Assembly: GCF_013127955.1 (NCBI RefSeq)
Contig: NZ_CP053435.1
Coordinates: 5,146,001 to 5,210,000 of the forward strand
DNA from: Spirosoma taeanense
GTDB lineage: Bacteria; Bacteroidota; Bacteroidia; Cytophagales; Spirosomataceae
DNA length: 64,000 nucleotides
Reading direction: 5' to 3'
Shown: in pieces, positions 18,136-25,320 of the stretch
Position numbering within the stretch: position 1 is the first letter of the stretch
Layout: each line of letters starts with the position of its first letter
The notes under the pieces: model-generated
The model's input: only the letters and a program-made list of their open reading frames with translations
The model's database searches: none
What the model was told of the DNA's origin: nothing
Position numbers and translations under genes: made by a program

Positions 18136-18188
18136 TCTAAAGAGGGCGGTATAAAGTGGGTTATTCGCTTTATACCGCCCTCTTTAGA
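18136..18188. terminator. Bidirectional terminator, perfect 21-bp stem
   Basis: 18136-18156 pairs perfectly with 18168-18188 around an 11-base loop. It lies between two convergent genes and ends four bases before the stop of the DUF308 gene. Confidence 0.85.
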
Positions 18189-18191
18189 TTA

Positions 18192-18770
18192 TTACTGGTG
18201 ATGGTAGGTTCGGGATGCCTGAGCCCGCATCTGATTTGTCAGAATAAAAATCAAAACGCCCAAAACAATTGGAAAAACACCTACGTAACTCAGTGTCTCA
18301 TCGAAGCCGGCTGGCCGAAGCAGAAGCATAAAGGTCAGCGCACCCGACGTTACAACGTTGGCAAAATGCACGAATACACTGGACAGGTTGACCCCTGTCC
18401 CACCGCGGGCGGCCAGGAAAGCATACATGGCCTGAACAGATTGCAGAAATGCGTACATCATGGCCCAAAAGCCCAGCACATCTACAAACCCCTTGATGGT
18501 GCCCTGCGAGAAAGCAAAAATGGCGATACCAAACGCCAGATCAGTCAGTCCGTGCAGAATTCCCCATAGATTGTTGCTTTCCGTACCTCGGTTCGCAAAC
18601 GAGAACACGAGTTGCCCTACTCCGGCCAGGATTGCCAGTATGCCAATAATGTAACCAGACTGTGCCGTGTAGGAAGCGGCAAATACAAACATCAATATTC
18701 CTATCAGAACGTAAATAGCGCTCCGGGCCAGTAGAAGCCACCAGCGTGGAGCTGGGTGAGTATGTTCCAT
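18192..18770 (-). CDS. HdeD-like (DUF308) membrane protein
   Basis: A 192-residue protein with six predicted membrane helices in three pairs, as in the HdeD/DUF308 family. Helices include LLLARSAIYVLIGILMFVF, SGYIIGILAILAGVGQLVF and FPIVLGVLIFILTNQ. Escherichia coli HdeD is linked to acid resistance; no such role can be shown here. The upstream region is AT-rich with no partner gene. Confidence 0.82.
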   Translation of the reverse strand: MEHTHPAPRWWLLLARSAIYVLIGILMFVFAASYTAQSGYIIGILAILAGVGQLVFSFANRGTESNNLWGILHGLTDLAFGIAIFAFSQGTIKGFVDVLGFWAMMYAFLQSVQAMYAFLAARGGTGVNLSSVFVHFANVVTSGALTFMLLLRPAGFDETLSYVGVFPIVLGVLIFILTNQMRAQASRTYHHQ

Positions 18771-19183
18771 ATCGTAGAGTAAAACAGGTTTTATAGACTA
18801 TTTATAGAACGTAAACGATAGGCTAAAGAGGTTTGTTTGCGAAGTTATTCAAAGAGTAAGCCGCGCATTATTCACTATAATCAGACGTAAACAGATACTA
18901 CAAACTGCTGAGAAAAAGGTAGTTGAAGCCAGGTTGTAGCTTTCGAAAAACGCACTAGGTGCCGGATCAGGCGATAATGCCTGGTCCGGCATTTCTGTTT
19001 TTTATTGTGCTGCTAGCGCCAGTCAGTTCAACTTACAAACAACCTGCCTGCATTTGTATTAACATATTTATGATGTTACTATTTATAATATTTATTAACT
19101 TATTTGTTACCAATGTTAGTTATTGTTAATTATATTTACATAGATTTGCTAACAGTAACATAGCACTCAATTAGTGATCACCC
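18771..19183. other. Intergenic region with an orphan terminator and AT-rich promoter stretch
   Basis: This stretch of 413 bases holds the presumed promoter of the DUF308 gene on the left, a plus-strand terminator at 18960-18998 with no gene in front of it, and a very AT-rich segment at 19040-19165 before the tail-fibre-like operon. No open frame is convincing. Confidence 0.6.
18960..18998 (+). terminator. Orphan terminator
   Basis: A 13-bp stem (18960-18972 with 18979-18991, one G-T wobble) and a six-base loop precede a T-rich run on the plus strand. No plus-strand gene lies between 18124 and this point, so a small RNA may end here. Confidence 0.6.
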
Positions 19184-19813
19184 ATGAAAACGCTTCTCAA
19201 GGCTTTAGGGCTTACTCTGATCAGCGTATCGGGATTTGCCCAGTCTACACCGGCTAAAAGCGATACTACGTTAGCCAGCCCGACTGTAAGTACAGTAATT
19301 GGGTATAACTCAGCCGGTCGGTTAGGGCATAAACTATCAGACGGTAATTTCAGTCCGTTTGCTCTACAATCGGAGGTGGTTAATGCAACGGCCAGCGCCG
19401 TAACCAGCGTCAACGGTAAAGGAGGTCCCAAAGTGACTCTGGTCACTACCGACGTTCCGGAAGGCACCAATCAATATTTCACGACGGCGCGGTCCAATGC
19501 AGCCGGCGACAGCCGGTATGCGCAGCTTAGCGGCTCTTACGCTAATCCGGCCTGGTTAACCTCTCTGGCATTTTCAAAAGTTACCAACAAGCCCACTACT
19601 CTTGCCGGCTACGGCATTACAGATGCCGATTCTTACCAGACGGTTGATACGTATGCAGCCATGAACGCCCTGACGTTTTCGGCTAACGTGTCCCGGCGTG
19701 TGCTGGTAACCTCGGATGAGCGATACGGTAAGTCGAACCAATGGTATATGGTCTGGGCGGATAGCGCAGGGGTCATGCATGCTGATAAGATTGTCACTAT
19801 ATCGGAGAAATAA
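19184..19813 (+). CDS. Exported phage tail-fibre-like protein
   Basis: A 209-residue protein with a signal peptide MKTLLKALGLTLISVSGFAQ. The mature part is made of motifs usually found in phage tail or collar fibres: VTSVNGKGGPKVTLVTTDV, then VPEGTNQYFTTARSNAAGDSRYAQLSG, and the NKPTTLAGYGITDADS repeat. The last 60 residues (VSRRVLVTSDERYGKSNQW) resemble a distal receptor-binding cap. No phage structural or packaging genes are nearby, so it is probably a host surface or secreted protein. It ends one base before the ATG of the next gene, so translation is coupled. Function unknown. Confidence 0.85.
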   Translation: MKTLLKALGLTLISVSGFAQSTPAKSDTTLASPTVSTVIGYNSAGRLGHKLSDGNFSPFALQSEVVNATASAVTSVNGKGGPKVTLVTTDVPEGTNQYFTTARSNAAGDSRYAQLSGSYANPAWLTSLAFSKVTNKPTTLAGYGITDADSYQTVDTYAAMNALTFSANVSRRVLVTSDERYGKSNQWYMVWADSAGVMHADKIVTISEK

Positions 19814-19814
19814 A

Positions 19815-22328
19815 ATGAGATACACAACCCTTCTCCTACCGATATTTCTGCTGATTGCGCAGATTTCCTACGCCCAGGTTGCCAGTAGTACTCAATATGG
19901 TGTTGTCAAAATAGGATCTGGCTTAGTAGCAACGGAAGGCGTAATCAGCGTTACTGCCACCGGTGGTGGTGCAACAAACGATGCCAGCCAATTAACGACC
20001 GGTACGCTCAATGACGCTCGTCTGAGTACAAATGTAGTCAGCCTGACGGCTACTCAGTCATTAATCAATAAGACGCTTACTGCGCCAAGGTTTATTAATG
20101 GCGGGTATCTGTCCGACAACAACGGAAACGAAATTCTGAAATTCGAGGTCCCCGCCAGCAATACCGTCAACGAGTTTACGATTCGCAGTGAAACCGCCGG
20201 GTCGGGCCCTGCCCTGAAGGCAACGGGCGCGGATGCCAATATTGATCTGTTTCTTACGCCCAAAGGCACCGGGCGAATTCGCTCGCCCAAAGGCAGCCTA
20301 CCGATGTCGTCGATTGTGGTAAACGCTACCGAAGAAACAGCCAGTAATTTGCGCGCAGCCGGTAACGGCACGACCGATGACGCAGCCGCTCTGCAGGATG
20401 CTATCTACCAGGGCGTAAACAACCCCAAGCGGGTTGTGTATCTACCCGCCGGTACGTTTAAACTGAATTCCGGACTGAATCTGCACAATGAAGGGCTGAC
20501 CATTCGGGGGGCCGGTATGCATCGCACCACCATTATCGTGGATGCCAGTTTCTCAGGAAACGGAGCTGTTTTTACGGCAGATGGCCGGGGTGACCTGGCA
20601 TTCGAGGATCTGACAATAACCGGACCGTCAACGGGCAAAGCGCTAAAGGCAGCTATCCGGCTCAATTCGGCGCCCAACAACGCCCGGCGGATTCGTTTCG
20701 AGCGGATTCGTATTAATGATTTCTGGGGACACGGCATTCTGCTCGGCGAAACCGGAGCTACCGAAACACACTCGCTTGATGACGTTGTCATTAAAGACTG
20801 TCAGTTCTATAACATCGGTGATCCATCGGCTCTGCAAATAACCGAACTGTCGCCTGCCATCACCTACAACGCGATTCACCTGGGCCAGACAACGCGCAAA
20901 GCTATCATTACGGGCAATACGATCTATAAAGTTGGGGGTGATGGCATCTTTGGCTGGGGCTGGTGTCAGGGTGGTTCAACCAATGAAGATTTTGGAAACT
21001 GGCTTATTACCAACAACCACATTAATTACTGCTGGATGGCGATTGAAATCAACGGAAACAGCCTTGGCCGCAATCTGGTGATCGACAACAACGTCATTAA
21101 ATATTCGACCCGCAATCAGGGGTATCTGCTGTCGCTCGACAGCCGCAACCTGCGCGTAACGAATAATACGCTGATCAATACCGACCGGGGCGTTATTGAA
21201 GCGACCTCCATTGGTGGTTTGTTTGCCAATAACGTTATCCAGATGTCGGTCTTTAAGAATGGATCGGGCGGTATTGCTGCCACGGCTACACAGGCGCGGG
21301 TAGCCGCCATGGAATTATACGGGTTTAACAATACCATTTCGGGCGGAAGCATTACGCTCGACGCCCGCAAAGACGACAACTCCTTCGGCTCTACGGAATA
21401 TAACGGGATTAAGCTGATCTCCCGCACGACCGACCCGGCCAGCCAACCGACTTCCTTTGATGGCATTACGGACCTGTCGGGTTATTGGGACATCCGGGAC
21501 GTAACAATTCACGGCTTTACCCATAAAGCCATTGACGCCACCAACGAGAAAATTCGCAAGGTAAACATTACCAATAATACGTTTCGGAGCCGAAACGCCC
21601 TGGAAAGTCCCGTCCAGATCTTCGGCTACGACTGGCTGGTCAAAAACAATACGTTTGATTTAACCGGGTCAACGCCCAAAGGTGAAAGTGGCGCGGTGCA
21701 GGTCTTTTACCTGCAGGTGCAGGCTGCAGAAAATACCAGCTCGGTCGTTACTGGCAACACAATCATCAACGATGCCTGGAAGCTGATTCATACCGGCCAG
21801 TATCGGTCGTTTCAGAATACGTTCGTGAAAGCTGGTGGCCTGACCTACGCGGTCAATCCAAACCCGTCTGTTACGCAGGCTGAACGAACTGCCATGACAG
21901 GCGTTGACGAAGGAACGACCGTTCAGCAAACCGACGCCGGGAAAGGAACATACACCTTCCGGAGCGGGAGCTGGACCCGTACAGACAATGACGGAGCAGA
22001 TGGAAGCGCGAATTTCGCTTATCAGAAGATTACGACTTCCTCAACCGTTACGCCCAGTGCCGGCCATACCGTTATCTCAGTCGATAATGGCGCCACGGCT
22101 GTTTCGGTCACTCTCAACCCGGGTAATCAAACGCCAGGTCAACTTGTAGTGATTCGCCGGTATGACGCTAACTCTACCGCCGACATCCAGATCAGCGGCC
22201 AGAGCGGTACGTTGATGCAGAACCCCGGCGGCAGTTTTCAAAACGGAATCATTCTGCCAACGGCTTCAGGCAGCCGCCACTGGACGTTCGTTTATAACGG
22301 CAAGAACTACGAACTTATCAGTCAATAA
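19815..22328 (+). CDS. Exported tailspike-like parallel beta-helix protein
   Basis: An 837-residue protein from ATG 19815; the frame is open upstream, but the signal peptide MRYTTLLLPIFLLIAQISYA fixes the start. Residues 25-130 carry tail-fibre motifs (ASQLTTGTLNDARLS, SLINKTLTAPRF). From about 165, NLRAAGNGTTDDAAALQDAI and VVYLPAGTFKLNSGL mark a pectate-lyase-3-type right-handed beta-helix that extends to about 690 with many Asn-ladder turns (TNNTLIN, ITNNTFRS, VTGNTIIN). The C-terminal 100 residues form a separate beta domain. Such helices in phage tailspikes bind or cut polysaccharides. The active site is not identifiable here, so lyase, hydrolase or binding only are all possible. Confidence 0.85.
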   Translation: MRYTTLLLPIFLLIAQISYAQVASSTQYGVVKIGSGLVATEGVISVTATGGGATNDASQLTTGTLNDARLSTNVVSLTATQSLINKTLTAPRFINGGYLSDNNGNEILKFEVPASNTVNEFTIRSETAGSGPALKATGADANIDLFLTPKGTGRIRSPKGSLPMSSIVVNATEETASNLRAAGNGTTDDAAALQDAIYQGVNNPKRVVYLPAGTFKLNSGLNLHNEGLTIRGAGMHRTTIIVDASFSGNGAVFTADGRGDLAFEDLTITGPSTGKALKAAIRLNSAPNNARRIRFERIRINDFWGHGILLGETGATETHSLDDVVIKDCQFYNIGDPSALQITELSPAITYNAIHLGQTTRKAIITGNTIYKVGGDGIFGWGWCQGGSTNEDFGNWLITNNHINYCWMAIEINGNSLGRNLVIDNNVIKYSTRNQGYLLSLDSRNLRVTNNTLINTDRGVIEATSIGGLFANNVIQMSVFKNGSGGIAATATQARVAAMELYGFNNTISGGSITLDARKDDNSFGSTEYNGIKLISRTTDPASQPTSFDGITDLSGYWDIRDVTIHGFTHKAIDATNEKIRKVNITNNTFRSRNALESPVQIFGYDWLVKNNTFDLTGSTPKGESGAVQVFYLQVQAAENTSSVVTGNTIINDAWKLIHTGQYRSFQNTFVKAGGLTYAVNPNPSVTQAERTAMTGVDEGTTVQQTDAGKGTYTFRSGSWTRTDNDGADGSANFAYQKITTSSTVTPSAGHTVISVDNGATAVSVTLNPGNQTPGQLVVIRRYDANSTADIQISGQSGTLMQNPGGSFQNGIILPTASGSRHWTFVYNGKNYELISQ

Positions 22329-22364
22329 CCCGTCTTACCCGATTACTAAACCGTAGCTTGTAAC

Positions 22365-22395
22365 AGCCCGACACAATCAGTGCCGGGCTTTTTTA
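22365..22395 (+). terminator. Terminator after the tailspike-like gene
   Basis: A 10-bp stem (22365-22374 with 22380-22389, one mismatch), a five-base loop and a T run. Confidence 0.85.
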
Positions 22396-22481
22396 TCCCT
22401 GAAAACGCCATCTGACAGCAAAAAAACGTCTATGTATACACGATGTGACAAATATTATAGGCGCTGTTACAAACCTTATAG

Positions 22482-22509
22482 TTGCCTTTAGCTAGTACCT
22501 CTACTTTTG
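22482..22509 (+). promoter_or_regulatory. Candidate promoter of the LytTR gene
   Basis: TTG at 22482-22484, 17 bases, then TACTTTTG at 22502-22509 matches the Bacteroidota -33/-7 pattern, 45 bases before the ATG. Confidence 0.55.
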
Positions 22510-22553
22510 ACCATCAACATACTCAACAAACGTAATTCATAAAATCCAACTGT

Positions 22554-22955
22554 ATGCACCGCGTATCCCTTATCTCCACTCCCACCACATTGCCTCATCA
22601 GTGGCCCCCGCTTAAATTATATATCAAGGAGACCGGGCGCAGGTCTTTTCCGGTGATGAACCTGGTTTACCTTCAGGCCGAAGCTAACTACAGTTGGCTG
22701 AACTGGGCCGATGGCCAGCGGATGCTAATGCCTCGAACACTCAAGTATTATACACCCAAACTACCCGGGGAGTGGTTCATTCGTTTGCACCGGAACTGCA
22801 TCATTAACCGGTATTATGTTGATCGGTTGGAGCGAGCCGATTCGGGTGGGCTGGTTTATCTGACCACGGGCGAAGTCTTGCCTATCTCTCGTCGTCGGTG
22901 GGCAACTGTTCGTCGGCAGCTGGCGAACTCCACGATTAAAGCCCTTACTGCTTAG
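22554..22955 (+). CDS. Stand-alone LytTR DNA-binding protein
   Basis: A 133-residue protein that is almost only a LytTR domain: VMNLVYLQAEANYSWLNW, MPRTLKYYTPKLPG, FIRLHRNCIINRYYVDRL and GEVLPISRRRW. There is no receiver or membrane part, so any signal must come through level or partner proteins. It follows the tailspike-like operon by 225 bases with its own promoter and terminator. Control of that operon or of itself is a reasonable guess, not shown. Confidence 0.88.
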   Translation: MHRVSLISTPTTLPHQWPPLKLYIKETGRRSFPVMNLVYLQAEANYSWLNWADGQRMLMPRTLKYYTPKLPGEWFIRLHRNCIINRYYVDRLERADSGGLVYLTTGEVLPISRRRWATVRRQLANSTIKALTA

Positions 22956-23057
22956 GTAGCTAACAGGCCAGCTTCGGGACGATTCCTGACTGGCAATCCA
23001 AGCTATACTTCATTTCCGTATATAGAGCTGATAATCTTTTCTTTTCGATAATTTTAA

Positions 23058-23094
23058 AGCCGAACGGTCCTGAGCATACCGTTCGGCTTTTTTA
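23058..23094 (+). terminator. Terminator after the LytTR gene
   Basis: A perfect 11-bp stem (23058-23068 with 23078-23088) is followed by six T. Confidence 0.9.
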
Positions 23095-23147
23095 TGGTCA
23101 AATTGCTGTTTGTAGGGGTATGCTTTTAGTGAACTTCTGGTGCATTT

Positions 23148-23381
23148 CTAATTGCTGTTAACTTCATGCATCATCTGTCTGGAAGGATCGCCGGGTCGCT
23201 GCATTCCATAGTTGAGCTGAATGTACTGCTTCGTTTTAAATCGGTCTTTCACTTTCCGGACGGCCTTTAATACCTGTTGGTTATAGCGTCGTAATGCCTG
23301 TCTGTGCCTGATATTACTAACAGCCATTCCAATAAGCATTACGCACAGAGTAAAGACCAGATAGAATAATAGAATGCTCAT
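23148..23381 (-). CDS. Small single-helix membrane protein
   Basis: A 77-residue protein with one N-terminal hydrophobic helix (LLFYLVFTLCVMLIGMAV) and a strongly basic tail (VRKVKDRFKTKQY). The basic part should face the cytoplasm. No family is recognised. It is isolated, so the call rests on coding-like composition and length. Confidence 0.55.
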   Translation of the reverse strand: MSILLFYLVFTLCVMLIGMAVSNIRHRQALRRYNQQVLKAVRKVKDRFKTKQYIQLNYGMQRPGDPSRQMMHEVNSN

Positions 23382-23478
23382 AGATTTCTTGGTAAGTTCC
23401 CAATCTTAGAACAAAGTAAACTCGTTTTAGTATATAAGACAATTTTATGATAAAATTGTTTTTATCTCCGATCAATAA

Positions 23479-23512
23479 AAAAGCGTACAACCCAATGAGG
23501 CTATACGCTTTT
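23479..23512 (-). terminator. Terminator after the 81-residue hypothetical gene
   Basis: A perfect 9-bp stem (23479-23487 with 23504-23512) is followed on the minus strand by T residues, about 105 bases downstream of the stop at 23618. Confidence 0.65.
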
Positions 23513-23617
23513 CACTAAATTAAATCATTGAAATACAATAGCTTATAAACTATTTATCGATCAGGCCTGATGTATTTACCTATCGAAATTTATCACTGTC
23601 TGGCTTAGAAACAGGGC

Positions 23618-23863
23618 TTATTCATCTCCCTGCTCTTCAAAAATGGCCATCGCCTGATCAACAGTCTCGTCGTCGATGCCATCAACTAACAGTTCGTTAT
23701 CGTTTTCCACATTGCTGATAACGGTTACCTTCTCCATATCGAGTGTTGGATTAACCAGCAGCAGAGCCGCCCGAAAGCGTTCTTCAATTCTGCGGTTCAG
23801 GGCGTCATTCACGCTGTGGGTTAACTCATGGGCCAGTTTAGTTTCCTGATCGTTAGCATCCAT
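23618..23863 (-). CDS. Small acidic hypothetical protein
   Basis: An 81-residue protein from ATG 23863 (MDANDQETKLAHELTHSV); twelve further open codons upstream look spurious. It is acidic and likely helix-beta in structure, ending in AIFEEQGDE. No known domain is recognised. It stands alone with a downstream terminator. Confidence 0.6.
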   Translation of the reverse strand: MDANDQETKLAHELTHSVNDALNRRIEERFRAALLLVNPTLDMEKVTVISNVENDNELLVDGIDDETVDQAMAIFEEQGDE

Positions 23864-24053
23864 AGTTTTGTCTGTAAGTCTGAGTAAAAAGATAACCAAG
23901 ATACTAGCTTATCAGCTACTGGCGAAGGATATCTGAAAAAAATGATTTTAACAGAATAATTTTTTACACCATTCTCCGGGCTAAAGAGTTAACCCCGCAA
24001 ACAAGTTCAGTATATACGTCATATGTCTAAGTTACACCAAGCCAGTTCAAGCT

Positions 24054-24359
24054 ATGAAAAAGCCACGTAAAGATCGCTCCGACATAACTATAGGATCGTT
24101 CGAGAAGAAGCATAATCTGAAAGAAGGCACTATTCGAAATCCGGATGGTTCGGATTCCCGCTCGGATAAGGAGCTGGGCAACCTGGAAAAGGAGTTTGGT
24201 GAAAAGGCGGTGAACAACATGATCGAACTGTCGCCCGAACACGCAGAACTCTTAAATGACATACTTGGCGTGTCGCTTTCGGAAGGCGGTATTATTGACA
24301 ATGAGGGTCGATACAATTCTGAACAAATCCGACAGGAAGGCAGTGGCGAAGCGAATTAA
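24054..24359 (+). CDS. Small hydrophilic hypothetical protein
   Basis: A 101-residue protein rich in Lys, Glu, Asp and Asn, with no signal peptide or hydrophobic segment. The N-terminal half (RNPDGSDSRSDKE) appears disordered and the middle (FGEKAVNNMIELSPEHAELLNDIL) is helical. It resembles small stress-related proteins in composition only; no family is recognised. It lies 70 bases before the muramidase gene on the same strand. Confidence 0.6.
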   Translation: MKKPRKDRSDITIGSFEKKHNLKEGTIRNPDGSDSRSDKELGNLEKEFGEKAVNNMIELSPEHAELLNDILGVSLSEGGIIDNEGRYNSEQIRQEGSGEAN

Positions 24360-24429
24360 CCGCTTGATAAAATGATTGAAAGCTATTGATTACCGGGCAC
24401 TTACTTTATTTGACTAAACAAATAAAGCC

Positions 24430-24996
24430 ATGCCTAACACATTGACCGAACAGGATTACAGACAGGCTGCCCAAAGTCTGAATACAGAAGTCGCCGTTAT
24501 TAAGGCAGTTACCGAAGTTGAATCTAATGGCCGGGGGTTCTTACCCGACGGGCGCATTGTGATTCGTTTTGAACCGCACCTGTTTCACCGGTACACGCAG
24601 GGCCAGTTTGATGCGACGCACCCGGATATCAGCTTTCCGCATTTACGGAAGGGCTACCCAACCAGCACCTCACACAGCTGGCAACTGTATGACCGGGCGA
24701 AGGTACTCAACCTGAAAGCGGCTCGCATGGCAACCAGTTTTGGGTTGTTTCAGGTGCTTGGATCCAATTGGCCGGATACGGGCAGTAAATCCCTGGCCGA
24801 GTTTATTACCCGAATGTCTAAGTCGGAAAATGAACAACTCAACCTGTTCTGCCATTTGATTACAGCCTGGGGACTAGACGATGAGTTGCGCAACCACAAA
24901 TGGGCTTTCTTCGCGAAGGTGTATAATGGGCCGGGCTTCAAACTGATGAAATACGACGATAAACTGGCAGACGCTTACAAGAAGCACAGCAACTGA
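24430..24996 (+). CDS. N-acetylmuramidase (DUF3380) lysin-like protein
   Basis: A 188-residue protein matching the N-acetylmuramidase domain found in phage endolysins. Key parts are AVIKAVTEVESNGRGFLPDGR with the catalytic Glu in VES near residue 28, VIRFEPHLFHRYT, and ATSFGLFQVLGSNW. The domain cleaves the MurNAc-GlcNAc bond of peptidoglycan. There is no signal peptide and no binding domain, as for holin-dependent phage lysins, yet no holin gene is nearby. It may be a domesticated phage gene. Confidence 0.88.
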   Translation: MPNTLTEQDYRQAAQSLNTEVAVIKAVTEVESNGRGFLPDGRIVIRFEPHLFHRYTQGQFDATHPDISFPHLRKGYPTSTSHSWQLYDRAKVLNLKAARMATSFGLFQVLGSNWPDTGSKSLAEFITRMSKSENEQLNLFCHLITAWGLDDELRNHKWAFFAKVYNGPGFKLMKYDDKLADAYKKHSN

Positions 24997-25320
24997 ACTA
25001 TGCGAACTGCCTGTTTCTATTATATTTTCTGTGCAACCCTTCTGCATTAACCGCGTCTTTGGTTCAACCCAATAGGGCTTTTCTCATAGGAGTTGAAAAA
25101 CGCCCGGTTTACTAAGCCGGGCGTTTTTATATATAGGCTATTCATACAACAGGGATTTGACATCAGCACCTATTATCAGATTGCGAATAGACTTGTCCCC
25201 GTTACGTTCCCGATTGATCGCAGTTCGGGCAAATCGCTCATCACAATCTACGTGCTTTGCCAAACATCGTAGTCTTTTTAGTCTCTATTTAAAACAACCT
25301 CTGACCCATCAAGAGGCAGT
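24997..25320. other. Intergenic region with terminator
   Basis: It holds the muramidase terminator (25096-25128). A minus-strand frame of about 50 codons ending at 25138 has no good start and is not called. Nothing else is recognised. Confidence 0.6.
25096..25128 (+). terminator. Terminator after the muramidase gene
   Basis: A 12-bp perfect stem, AAAAACGCCCGG with CCGGGCGTTTTT, ends in a T run. Confidence 0.9.

Noticed and set aside
19184..24996. Complete prophage
   Set aside because: Tail-fibre-like and lysin-like genes are present, but no capsid, terminase, portal, integrase or repressor gene is seen and both fibre-like proteins have signal peptides.
25138..25290. Minus-strand open frame of about 50 codons reading CDERFARTAINRERNGDK
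   Set aside because: It lacks an ATG start, is short, and matches no family I know; it may be a gene relic, but this cannot be supported.
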